Assembly: GCA_021776335.1 (NCBI GenBank)
Contig: JAJFGB010000007.1
Location: 719,911-783,910 of the forward strand
DNA: 64,000 nt
Direction of reading: 5' to 3'
Source of the DNA: Hyphococcus sp.
GTDB lineage: Bacteria; Pseudomonadota; Alphaproteobacteria; Caulobacterales; Parvularculaceae
The stretch's first letter is position 1, and the number at the start of each line of letters is the position of its first letter. Below the pieces are notes generated by a model that worked only from the letters and a program-made list of their open reading frames with translations, had not been told where the DNA came from and made no database searches. The position numbers and the translations under genes were made by a program. Positions 27,538-35,804 of the stretch are shown in pieces.

Positions 27538-30363
27538 TCACCCCCCGTTTCCACACTCCTCCACCAGCCCCAGCCTTGTCGCTTCGGCCACAAGGCCCAG
27601 ACTGCTGGAAACGCCGAAGGCGCCGAACATCTGCTTTAAATGATATTGAATGTTGTGCGTCGTGGTCTGCGCTTTTGTCGCCATGGCGATGCGGTCATGA
27701 CCCCGGGCGAGCAAGCCGAGGATGCGTTGCTGCTGCGCCGACAGAACCGGCGCCGCGCGGCGGTTCTCCGGCGGCAGGAAAGCGGGCGCCGCGATCAGCC
27801 ATTGCATCAGCGCGGCGTTGAACGCCCCGGCCCGTTTGGTTTTGGCGAACCGCGCCGCCGTTGCGTCGAGGAGCGCGCGCGCGGATGGTCCTTCCTCCAG
27901 GAAGAAGGCGCGCATGCCCGCCGCTTCGCCTTTTTCAATCAGCGCGCGGGTGAGGCTTGCGGCGGCGGCGGGCTCGCGCCGGTCCGCGAGGGCGAGGGCG
28001 CGCAAGGCGCCCGATTTAAGCGCGAACCATTGCAGGTCGGTCGCCGCAAATCCCCTGTCGAAAGCGTCGAGCATGATCAGCGCGCGATCGCCGTGACCCA
28101 ATGCAATTTCAAACCTTGCTTCGGCAAGGATGCGCGAGGCGTCCTCGCGCCAGCCGAAACCGGGCCGGCCCTTGCGATTGACCGGGCCGAAGCCGCGATC
28201 AAGGTCGGCCTTGAAACGCTGCGCCGCCTTTAACTTGCCGGCGGCGGCAAGATGAAGTTTTTGCGTCATCAGCGCCTGTTGCAGGCGCGGCAAGCCGCGC
28301 GTCCGCGCCCATTCCGTACCCTGATCGAGAATGGCGAGGGCGTCGTTCAGCCCCCGGCGGTGAAGGGCGAGATTTGCCTCCAGCCGGAAAGCGTCAATGA
28401 GCGGTTCCACCCGAATGTCGCCGTCGGCAATGAGCGCGCGCCGCGCTTCGGCAATATTGCGGTAAAGCTTTTCAATATCGCCCGTGAGGTTGCCCTGTTC
28501 ATAGGCCGCCGCCGCCGCGCCCATAGTGACGCTTGCTGAAAGGGCGGCGTCATCGGCCGCGTATTGTTCGTAAAGCCGGCGCGCGGCCCCGAGAAATTGT
28601 TGCGCGCCGGCGATATCGGCCTTCATCATCGCGATCATGGCGCGGTGACTGTTGAGCCGCACGAGATTGCCCGGCGCATGCCCCCGCGCGAAATGGTCGG
28701 CGGCGATTTGAAACGCATCATCCGCCGCATCCACTTGCCCGGCGCGCAAATAAAAACCGCCCAGCGTTTCATGCAGCATGCCGCCATATAAGGCGTGTTC
28801 CATCGCGCCGCCGCCGCGTGGTTTTTCCAGCCCCGCCACCGCCGCTTCGGCGTCGGGCGTATCGGCGTGGAGATGATAAAGCGCGGTTGTCAGCTGCGCA
28901 TCGGCTGCGGCGGTTGGCGCCGTCGCGGACCTGCCCGTCGCCGGATGCTTGCGTGACGCATCGAGAAGATCTTTTGCATCCTTTAACCGGCCCGCCATGA
29001 TCGCCGCGAGCGCCCGGCCGGGATTAAGCCGGGCGTCGCGCGGTGCGGCGTCGTCAAGCCGCGCCATCAGGCGCCGGAACCGGCGCCGGTCGCCGGTGAT
29101 CGCGATAAAACCGAATGACGGGTCTTGCAGGATCTTTTTGATCAGCGCGCCGTCGCCGGCCTCGGCGGCGTGCTCCAGCGCCGGCAGCAAGTCGCCCGCC
29201 TTTACCAGCCATGCGGCGCTGCGTTTGCGCAAATTTTTGACGGCGTCGGCGCCGCGCGTTTCAAACAGCCGGTCACGAAAATATACCGCCAGCAGGGGAT
29301 GCTGGCGGTATCGCCCGTCATCGCCCGCAAAGACAAGACCGCCGCGCCGATCAAGCCGGCGCAGCATGGCGCCGCTGTCCCGGCGCGAGAGCGCCGCATC
29401 CGCAAGCCCTTCGTCGCATGACGAAAACAGCGCTGTCTGCATCAAAAAATCCCGCGCCTCATCGTCGAGATCGCCGGCAATTTCCTGGGCGATATAATTG
29501 GCGACAACGGAAAGCCCGCCGGAAAACCGCGCCGCTCTTTCGTTTATGTTGGCCTCGTTGACGCCGTCTTGCCTGACGCGATCTGCCCGCAGCCATAAAA
29601 GCGCGAGCCCCAGACCGGCGGGCCAGCCCATGATGGTCGCCGCGAGGCGGTCGGCGGCGGCGGGCGCCAGCCCCTCGTTTAAAAAAATCTCGCGGGCCTC
29701 GCTGTGCGTGAAGGCGAGATCGGCCCCCTTGAATTCGCCAAGCGCCCCGTCAAGGCGCAGCTTGGCGCCGCCGCAGGCGGGTTCGGTGCGCGCCGCCAGG
29801 ACGACGCGGCAATCCCGCGGCGCCGTTTGCAGGAACAGTTTCAACTGGCGGTCGGCCGCGTCGCTTTGCGCTGCCTGATATTCGTCGATGAAGATAATGA
29901 CGGGCCCGGGATGGGCCGCGAGGCGCCGCGACAGCGCGGCGTTGAGGGCCGCTTCGCCGCCGCGTGGCAAATCTGTGTCGCCGCAAAGCCCGGCGCCGAC
30001 ACAGGCGTCAACCAGCGCCGCCGCCAAACCGCCGCCGCCCTCAACACCGCCCGCCGCCAGCCAGACGCAGTCATAGCCCCGCTCTTTCAGCCGCGCCCAT
30101 AAGGCGCGCAGCAATGTGGTTTTGCCGTAACCGGCAGGGGCGGTGACAAGCACGAGTTTCTTCGTCAGCGCCGCTTCGAGGCGGCGCACCAGACCCGTGC
30201 GGGGGATGTGGCTGGGGGGCGTTTCAGGGGCTGCGCCGGAAAGCTGGTTCTGTTCGGCAATTTCGAGAGAAGAGGCGGGTCCTGTGGCGCCCGATGCTGC
30301 ATCCGGTTCTGCTTCCGCATGTTTGGCCGCAGCGGGCCGGTATGTGTTTATTGCGGTCGCCAT
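27538..30363 (-). CDS. MalT-like ATP-dependent LuxR family transcriptional regulator
   Basis: The ATG at 30363 is preferred; the frame runs further to 30504 without a better site. The 941-residue protein has an N-terminal STAND-type NTPase with Walker A APAGYGKTT at residues 75-83. A long alpha-helical middle with TPR-like repeats (about 350-820) follows, and the protein ends with a LuxR helix-turn-helix in the last 70 residues (QQQRILGLLARG...TTTHNIQYHLKQMFGAFGVSS). Such regulators bind an inducer and ATP, oligomerise and activate promoters. The composition is very GC- and Ala-rich. An XRE gene lies 80 nt upstream on the same strand. The targets are unknown. Confidence 0.9.
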   Translation of the reverse strand: MATAINTYRPAAAKHAEAEPDAASGATGPASSLEIAEQNQLSGAAPETPPSHIPRTGLVRRLEAALTKKLVLVTAPAGYGKTTLLRALWARLKERGYDCVWLAAGGVEGGGGLAAALVDACVGAGLCGDTDLPRGGEAALNAALSRRLAAHPGPVIIFIDEYQAAQSDAADRQLKLFLQTAPRDCRVVLAARTEPACGGAKLRLDGALGEFKGADLAFTHSEAREIFLNEGLAPAAADRLAATIMGWPAGLGLALLWLRADRVRQDGVNEANINERAARFSGGLSVVANYIAQEIAGDLDDEARDFLMQTALFSSCDEGLADAALSRRDSGAMLRRLDRRGGLVFAGDDGRYRQHPLLAVYFRDRLFETRGADAVKNLRKRSAAWLVKAGDLLPALEHAAEAGDGALIKKILQDPSFGFIAITGDRRRFRRLMARLDDAAPRDARLNPGRALAAIMAGRLKDAKDLLDASRKHPATGRSATAPTAAADAQLTTALYHLHADTPDAEAAVAGLEKPRGGGAMEHALYGGMLHETLGGFYLRAGQVDAADDAFQIAADHFARGHAPGNLVRLNSHRAMIAMMKADIAGAQQFLGAARRLYEQYAADDAALSASVTMGAAAAAYEQGNLTGDIEKLYRNIAEARRALIADGDIRVEPLIDAFRLEANLALHRRGLNDALAILDQGTEWARTRGLPRLQQALMTQKLHLAAAGKLKAAQRFKADLDRGFGPVNRKGRPGFGWREDASRILAEARFEIALGHGDRALIMLDAFDRGFAATDLQWFALKSGALRALALADRREPAAAASLTRALIEKGEAAGMRAFFLEEGPSARALLDATAARFAKTKRAGAFNAALMQWLIAAPAFLPPENRRAAPVLSAQQQRILGLLARGHDRIAMATKAQTTTHNIQYHLKQMFGAFGVSSSLGLVAEATRLGLVEECGNGG

Positions 30364-30442
30364 ATTGTTTTGTGCTTGATCCTCTTTGCACACAATCCAT
30401 TTGCGCGCAGTTTTCGTACCGGCATGTCGCGGCGGGTTTGAT

Positions 30443-30745
30443 TTAGTCCGTCTCCACGTCATCCGTGCTGAGTTTGATGGCGCCCGCCATGATGGTGGAA
30501 ACAATTCTGTCTTTGGCTGTCGCCTTGCGCGCTGACAGAGTGGCCGGAAACAAGAGCGCCGGAGGCGCTTTCAGCGCCCTGGCGATCAATTCGATAGTGT
30601 CGAGGCTGGGCGCGAAGGCGCCGCGCTCGATCTGGCTGACCGTCTGGACTGATTTCTCGATGCGCTCCGCCAACTGGTCTTGGGTTAGGCCCGCCGCTTT
30701 TCGAAAATCGCGAATCTTAAGTCCAACTTGGTGCCTGATCGCCAT
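30443..30745 (-). CDS. XRE family helix-turn-helix regulator
   Basis: This 100-residue protein is almost entirely a Cro/C1-type domain (KIRDFRKAAGLTQDQLAERI, SVQTVSQIERG) with a short tail. It is a clear paralog of the XRE protein encoded divergently at 30971: both share LKAPPAL.FPAT.SA in the same place. It lies upstream of the MalT-like gene on the same strand. It probably binds the shared intergenic region. Confidence 0.88.
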   Translation of the reverse strand: MAIRHQVGLKIRDFRKAAGLTQDQLAERIEKSVQTVSQIERGAFAPSLDTIELIARALKAPPALLFPATLSARKATAKDRIVSTIMAGAIKLSTDDVETD

Positions 30746-30970
30746 TACATAAGCGTGACTTAATACGGCGGTGAAAAGAAGCGAGGGACACTGTCAGTTT
30801 TGACCCGATACTGATAGCGCTACTGTACTTTTTGAAAATAACCGTTCCGGCGAGGGCGCGGTGTAGTCAGGCGGAGCAAGGCGAAAGTATAGCAATAGCT
30901 ATCTTTTTTTTGTTTGAATGGTTATTGTGGGTTTCTTCTAAAAAGCGTCGCTTCATCCGAAACTGATGGG
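30746..30970. promoter_or_regulatory. Divergent promoter region between two XRE paralogs
   Basis: This 225-nt region carries promoters for both XRE genes. An ATAGC-AATA-GCTAT hairpin followed by eight Ts lies at about 30889-30911 and could be a weak terminator or attenuator for the rightward transcript. No operator can be assigned with confidence. Confidence 0.4.
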
Positions 30971-31309
30971 ATGACGCTCAAGCAACAGGCCGGGCTGCGC
31001 CTTCGCGACCTTCGAAAAGCGGCGGGCCTGACGCAAGATGAACTGGCAGGGCGGATCGAGATGTCTGTTCAAATGATCCAGCAAGTTGAACGGGGCGCAA
31101 CGGCGCCAAGCCTCGATACAATAGAGGCGATAGCCAAGGCGCTGAAAGCGCCGCCGGCGCTGATGTTTCCAGCAACGATCTCCGCGAAAGGACCGTCTGC
31201 GAAAGACAAATCCGTCTCCGCCGTCATGGCCAACACCATAAGGCTGACAAAAGAAGATGCGGAAACCGTGCTTGCGCTCGCGACGCATCTCAACAAGCGC
31301 AGCCGGTAG
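30971..31309 (+). CDS. XRE family regulator paired with HNH nuclease (possible controller protein)
   Basis: Starting at MTLKQQ, the 112-residue protein has the same Cro/C1 fold as its divergent paralog, with a longer C-terminal helix (EDAETVLALATHL). The HNH endonuclease gene begins 17 nt after its stop. Small XRE regulators directly upstream of a nuclease act as controller (C) proteins in many restriction-modification loci, so timing control of the nuclease is a reasonable inference. Residues before MTLKQQ in the open frame have no ribosome-site support. Confidence 0.85.
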   Translation: MTLKQQAGLRLRDLRKAAGLTQDELAGRIEMSVQMIQQVERGATAPSLDTIEAIAKALKAPPALMFPATISAKGPSAKDKSVSAVMANTIRLTKEDAETVLALATHLNKRSR

Positions 31310-31326
31310 GGCGGGGCGGTCAACGC

Positions 31327-32208
31327 ATGAAAGCCGTATTTGATACAAAAGATAAATCCGCTTATGACGACGACATAACCTGGCGTTATCACTTCCCATC
31401 GAGATATTTGAGCGTTGCAGAACAATGTGTCGGCGATTGGATCGTCTATCGCGAGCCGCGAGCGGATGGGGGCAGCAAAGCTTATTTCGCCGCGGCGAAA
31501 GTCAAAGCCGTGGAGCCCGATCCAAACAAAGACAAGCACTTTTATGCATGGCTATCGGATTATTTTGAGTTCGACGAGCCGGTCCCTTGGACCGTAAACA
31601 AGCGCTATTGGGAAGAAGAGCTACGCAACTTGGAAACTTCCCAAGTCGGCGTCTTCATGCGCGGAAGGTCGGTTCGCGCGCTCACCGACAAAGATTTCGA
31701 TGACATCATGCTCGCCGGTAACGGTTTTACGGTAAAAAAAGAAATCCCGGATTTTGCAAGCACTCAATCCGACGAAACGGACGCGACAAGGAAACGCCGC
31801 ACCGTTCAAGCGCTGACCAACCGCACAATTCGAGATGCACGCTTCCGAGGAAAGGTTGTCCCAGCATATGAGGGAAGATGCGCGTTTACCGGCATGGAAA
31901 TGCGTGACCGAAAAGGAAATTCGGAAGTGCAAGCAGCCCATGTCAGATCTGTGGCCGATGACGGGCCCGATATTCTAACAAACGGCATTGCGCTGTCGCA
32001 CACTATTCATTGGATGTTCGATCGCTATCTTTTGAGCCTAACGGACGATTACCGGCTGATAATTTCTTCTGATGGAATCCCCGAACGATATCGCAATCTT
32101 CTCGTGGGAGAGGGTCAGCGGATATTTCTACCGAAGGACGAGCGCGACTGGCCCAGCAAAACTTTTATCGAGTTTCATCGGGGCAAGTTTCAGGAGAAGA
32201 ACGGTTAG
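31327..32208 (+). CDS. HNH restriction-type endonuclease with N-terminal DNA-reading domain
   Basis: The 293-residue protein has an N-terminal module of about 130 residues, whose YHFPSRYL, GDWIVYREPR and KAYFAAAKV pattern recurs in many HNH endonucleases and looks like a PUA/EVE-like base-reading domain. The C-terminal HNH nuclease has Cys185, His205 (AAHVR), Asn219 (TNGIALS) and His228 (HWMFDR). Enzymes of this type cleave modified or unmodified foreign DNA; which of these applies is not known. No dedicated methyltransferase is adjacent, but one lies 6 kb downstream. It is coupled to an XRE gene. Confidence 0.85.
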   Translation: MKAVFDTKDKSAYDDDITWRYHFPSRYLSVAEQCVGDWIVYREPRADGGSKAYFAAAKVKAVEPDPNKDKHFYAWLSDYFEFDEPVPWTVNKRYWEEELRNLETSQVGVFMRGRSVRALTDKDFDDIMLAGNGFTVKKEIPDFASTQSDETDATRKRRTVQALTNRTIRDARFRGKVVPAYEGRCAFTGMEMRDRKGNSEVQAAHVRSVADDGPDILTNGIALSHTIHWMFDRYLLSLTDDYRLIISSDGIPERYRNLLVGEGQRIFLPKDERDWPSKTFIEFHRGKFQEKNG

Positions 32209-32214
32209 GTGTTT

Positions 32215-32511
32215 TTAAAATGGCCATGCGGACACCAGCGCTGACAATGCACTAAACAATACCGATGCGGCCGTTAGTTGTGCCGCATAACCGTTTAGCC
32301 TTCCTGTTTTCTGGTTTGCCTTGAGCAGCCCGGCAATCCATTGGTTTTGCACCCATTGTGCTTCGTCGGCGGGTTCGATCAATCCGACAGATTCATAAGT
32401 GGGAGAAACAGATATTCTACTGGATGTAAGCCAAAAATAGGCGGCGGCCACACCGCAAGCAAAAGCCAGTAGCGGTAACGCGATTTCAATTGCAGGTCTA
32501 AGTTCAATCAT
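32215..32511 (-). CDS. Small two-helix membrane protein
   Basis: The start at 32511 has a strong AAGGAGG 8 nt upstream, so this 98-residue frame is almost certainly translated. It has membrane helices at about 8-28 and 76-96 with a polar middle. No family is recognised. It converges on the HNH gene, 6 nt away. Confidence 0.72.
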   Translation of the reverse strand: MIELRPAIEIALPLLAFACGVAAAYFWLTSSRISVSPTYESVGLIEPADEAQWVQNQWIAGLLKANQKTGRLNGYAAQLTAASVLFSALSALVSAWPF

Positions 32512-32592
32512 AAAAAAAACCTCCTTGCGGTCCTCCCTTCATTGCTGACAAATCGGCGCCGCTTTGCCCTAGGGCGGGCGAATGCTAGCTAT

Positions 32593-32865
32593 TCATTTTG
32601 CGACTGACGGAGGCATCCCGCCGTGCTTTGGGCAATGGCGCTCATGAAAATCGCAACCGTTTGCTTCATACTCTTGCCCGCATTCGGGTTGCGTGCACCG
32701 CAATATCCAGGGCTTTGCAAAGGGATGATTTCCGCGCTCTTCGGTTTTTCTAATCAACTTTTGGCCGTGCTTATTTATGTCGCCAACCATAGCCGCCATT
32801 TTCGGCCTCCTTTTCAATGCGGTTTCAATATTGTCCCAATTTCTCTGCCCGTTGGCATAAGCCAA
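32593..32865 (-). CDS. Small Cys/His-rich (zinc-ribbon-like) protein
   Basis: The 90-residue basic protein carries CTQPECGQEY, then CDFHERHCPKHGG, a C-x4-C...C-x2-H-x3-C-x2-H arrangement consistent with one zinc site near the C-terminus. The N-terminal half is helical and Lys/Arg-rich. It may bind nucleic acid. There is no strong ribosome site, but codon pattern and motif support a real gene. It stands alone in the putative defence island. Confidence 0.55.
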   Translation of the reverse strand: MAYANGQRNWDNIETALKRRPKMAAMVGDINKHGQKLIRKTEERGNHPFAKPWILRCTQPECGQEYEANGCDFHERHCPKHGGMPPSVAK

Positions 32866-33154
32866 ACGGAAACACTATTGACGTTCGCAACACATATAGG
32901 TGCAGGCAAGGACGGCTTGGTGGCGAACTGCCGGTATTTCTAGCGAATACGCTTGGCAAGATTTGGGCGTATTGAGCTTGACGGTTTGTCCGCCGGCCGC
33001 GGTTGGCCACCCAAGGCATTGAAATATTTAAGCTAATGCTGGGTCAGTTCAGGGCCATATAACAAAAGTGCCGTTGTTCCATGTTGTGGCATAGGCCTTG
33101 ACGGAGGGCAAAATATCTGCGAATACCAAAAACGGAACAACAGAGAACAACAAT

Positions 33155-35422
33155 ATGAGTAACGTCACGCGAGCATCCAAAACGCGCTCTAACCGCCCTG
33201 GTTGGAGTGTAACTTTCCGGCACCCTGTGAGAGCAGACAGCCGCGGCCGGCGCGGCCTTAAGGTGCGGCGCGGCCTAGGAACCGCCGATGATGCAGAGGC
33301 GGAACGTCTTGTCGAGCAATTAAACGCACTTCTCGAAGATGAGCGTTGGTGGAACGGAGACCGACGCGGCGAAGCGGAGCGAATGTTTAGCCCTGTTGTC
33401 GTTTCGGCATTTTTCGATGGGATCGAGGCCAGCGAAACGGACTCACAAGTTAGACGAAATGAAGTTATCCCGCTTCCCGGCCACGAAGAAGGTTACAGTC
33501 GTGTACTCCTGCTCGGTACGACAGGCGCCGGAAAAACAACACTTCTTCGACATGTGATTGGGTCTGATCCTATCAAAGATCGGTTCCCCTCCACATCAAC
33601 CGCAAGAACAACAACTGCCGACATAGAGATCATCACATCGCCCGGATCCTTTCGGGCGGCAGTGACGTTTATGCCGGAACATGAAGTAAGGGCGCACATT
33701 GACGAGTGTTTGGAGGCAGCGTGTCTTGCCGCTGTTCAGAGTCGGGCAGATGCAAAAATCATGAGTGCTTTCCTGCAGCATCGTGAGCAGCGTTTTCGAT
33801 TGTCCTACATAATAGGGCCGTGGACGGGACAATCTGAAACTCAAGAGCCTGAAGTGGACGAATCCGAGTTTGACTTCGGGGATGAGGATTCAACTGAAGA
33901 TGACATTGGCGACAGCGAAGCGGTAGGGCCTGAGGAACGATCCCGGCATCAGGCTCTGCTTTCGGAATATCTGCAAAAGATCAAGAAAATTTCGGATGAA
34001 GTCGAAGGGGAGGTAATTGAAATTCGCGGGGCTCTTCAGGATCAGAAGACCGCCGACGATAGGGCCGCGTGGCTGGAAGTTTTCGGCAATGAGGCTTTTG
34101 CCCACAAAGAGTTTGCCGATATCGCCCTTGATGTTATGGACGATATTTCGGAACGGTTTTCTTTGGTGAACGCTGGCATAATTGAGCGTGGAGCAAGTGG
34201 GTGGCCGGCCCTTTGGTCATATGACAACGATGACCGCAGTGAGTTTCTTTCACACACGCAATGGTTTTCAAACAATCACCATAGGCAGTTTGGCCGCTTG
34301 CTCACGCCTCTAGTTGATGGGCTGCGCGTGCAGGGGCCGCTTTATCCATCCAAGCTGGAACTGGACGATGAAGTTAAGTTGGTGCTGCTTGATGGGCAGG
34401 GATTGGGGCACACCGCGACAACCGTATCATCCGTATCGACCAGAATCACACAGCGCTTCAATTCGGTTGACATGATCTTGCTGGTCGATAATGCACAACA
34501 GCCGATGCAAGCGGCTCCACTTGCTCTGCTACGGGCGGTGGGGAGCGCCGGGTTTGCTGACAAGTTAGCGATTGCCTTCACGCATTTCGACCAAGTCAAG
34601 GGAGCAAATTTGCGCTCATTTGATCAAAAGCGCCAGCATGTTATTGGGTCGGTGGAGAATGCTATTGCCAGCCTGCGGGATATAGTTGGTACTGGGGTGG
34701 CCGGCGCGTTGGACAGGCAGATTGAGCAGCAATCGGCTTTTCTTGGCGGGCTCAATCGGCCTACTGCAAAACTTCCAATTGGTTTTCAACGGGAGTTGAC
34801 CAATCTAATCAGCGCTATGCGCCGGGCGGCAGAACCAGATCAACCGGTTGAGTGCATCCCTGAATATGACCTCAAAGGTCTTGAAATTGCGATGCATGAT
34901 GCAATTGATGCATTCCAACACCCTTGGCGGGCCCGGCTGGGGCTCACATATCACGATGGAATTGCGAAAGAGCATTGGACACGGATCAAGGCGCTTAGCA
35001 GGCGTTTGGCCAATAAGTGGGCAGATGAGTATGATACGCTTACACCGGTTGCGGACTTGCTTTCCCGGCTTCAGGAGGAGGCTTCGAAATGGCTCGACCG
35101 CCCCGCAGTGTGGAGCCGTCAACCCAAGGATGAGGAAGAGCGCGATGCAGTGTTGGACAAAATTCGTCGCGCTGTATTTGCCCGCCTTTATGATCTGATC
35201 AAGCATCGGTTGAATGATGACATGGCCGCAGAATGGAGAAATGCTTACGACTATAGCGGAACCGGTTCGACAGTGCTGCGCGCAAGGGCTATCGATGAAA
35301 TTCACCGCAGCGCGGCGCCCGACATCAGCGCAGCAATGAGCCAAGATGCGCGCGACTTTATGGACGGGCTGTATGCAATAGTTCAGGAGGCGATTGACGA
35401 AGCCGGGGGAAAGATCCGGTGA
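33155..35422 (+). CDS. Large P-loop GTPase-like protein of the accessory island
   Basis: The 755-residue protein is taken from the ATG at 33155; an upstream TTG at 33098 is in frame. A basic N-terminal domain (RPGWSVTFRHPVR.DSRG, 14-45) resembles a small DNA/RNA-binding module. Walker A GTTGAGKT is at 121-128. A switch-like Thr-rich STSTARTTT is at 146-154. An acidic linker (about 231-257) interrupts the domain. The G3-like LLDGQG is at 411-416 and a G4-like AFTHFD at 474-479. The C-terminal 250 residues are helical. This is the order of a GTPase with a large insertion and an unusual G4 (THFD instead of NKxD). The role is unknown; the context suggests defence. Confidence 0.75.
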   Translation: MSNVTRASKTRSNRPGWSVTFRHPVRADSRGRRGLKVRRGLGTADDAEAERLVEQLNALLEDERWWNGDRRGEAERMFSPVVVSAFFDGIEASETDSQVRRNEVIPLPGHEEGYSRVLLLGTTGAGKTTLLRHVIGSDPIKDRFPSTSTARTTTADIEIITSPGSFRAAVTFMPEHEVRAHIDECLEAACLAAVQSRADAKIMSAFLQHREQRFRLSYIIGPWTGQSETQEPEVDESEFDFGDEDSTEDDIGDSEAVGPEERSRHQALLSEYLQKIKKISDEVEGEVIEIRGALQDQKTADDRAAWLEVFGNEAFAHKEFADIALDVMDDISERFSLVNAGIIERGASGWPALWSYDNDDRSEFLSHTQWFSNNHHRQFGRLLTPLVDGLRVQGPLYPSKLELDDEVKLVLLDGQGLGHTATTVSSVSTRITQRFNSVDMILLVDNAQQPMQAAPLALLRAVGSAGFADKLAIAFTHFDQVKGANLRSFDQKRQHVIGSVENAIASLRDIVGTGVAGALDRQIEQQSAFLGGLNRPTAKLPIGFQRELTNLISAMRRAAEPDQPVECIPEYDLKGLEIAMHDAIDAFQHPWRARLGLTYHDGIAKEHWTRIKALSRRLANKWADEYDTLTPVADLLSRLQEEASKWLDRPAVWSRQPKDEEERDAVLDKIRRAVFARLYDLIKHRLNDDMAAEWRNAYDYSGTGSTVLRARAIDEIHRSAAPDISAAMSQDARDFMDGLYAIVQEAIDEAGGKIR

Positions 35423-35804
35423 GGCAGGGTATAAATGATAAGGTCGTTTCGACAATCTCCACCGACGCCATCATCAGACCGGCCAAAGAAGACATCGAAT
35501 GCTGTTTGCGCACGTGATTCACCGCAACGAGCACGAGCGTTAGGGGCGCGCGGTGGCGAATTGTCTACAGTAGGGGGAGAGCGGCTCCGGTTGAACGGCG
35601 CTAATAGGTAAGGTGTGCCCAAAATTGACGTTAAGGCGGTCCACGAGCTTTGAGGGGGGGGGCTTCGTGAATTTGCGCGGTTTTCCGGCGATAGTATTGC
35701 CCTATCGGTGCATTCGCTCGCGCGACCTTGACTAGAGTTTACAATCAATCATAAGCATAAACCCTTCCTTAATTGGAAGAATATTCCAAAACCGGAGGAA
35801 TATA
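35423..35804. other. Gene-free spacer upstream of the Z1 cassette
   Basis: No credible coding region is seen in these 382 nt. It includes a G-run near 35650 and ends with the ribosome site GGAGGAA just before the Z1 helicase ATG, so the cassette's promoter is expected here. No hairpin-T terminator for the GTPase gene was found. Confidence 0.5.

Noticed and set aside
27640..28233. Plus-strand frames inside the MalT-like gene
   Set aside because: Shadow frames of very GC-rich coding DNA; the minus-strand protein explains the whole stretch with clear domains.
35383..35748. 121-codon minus-strand frame in the spacer before the Z1 cassette
   Set aside because: Low-complexity Ser/Pro/Arg composition, overlaps the GTPase 3' end, no ribosome site.
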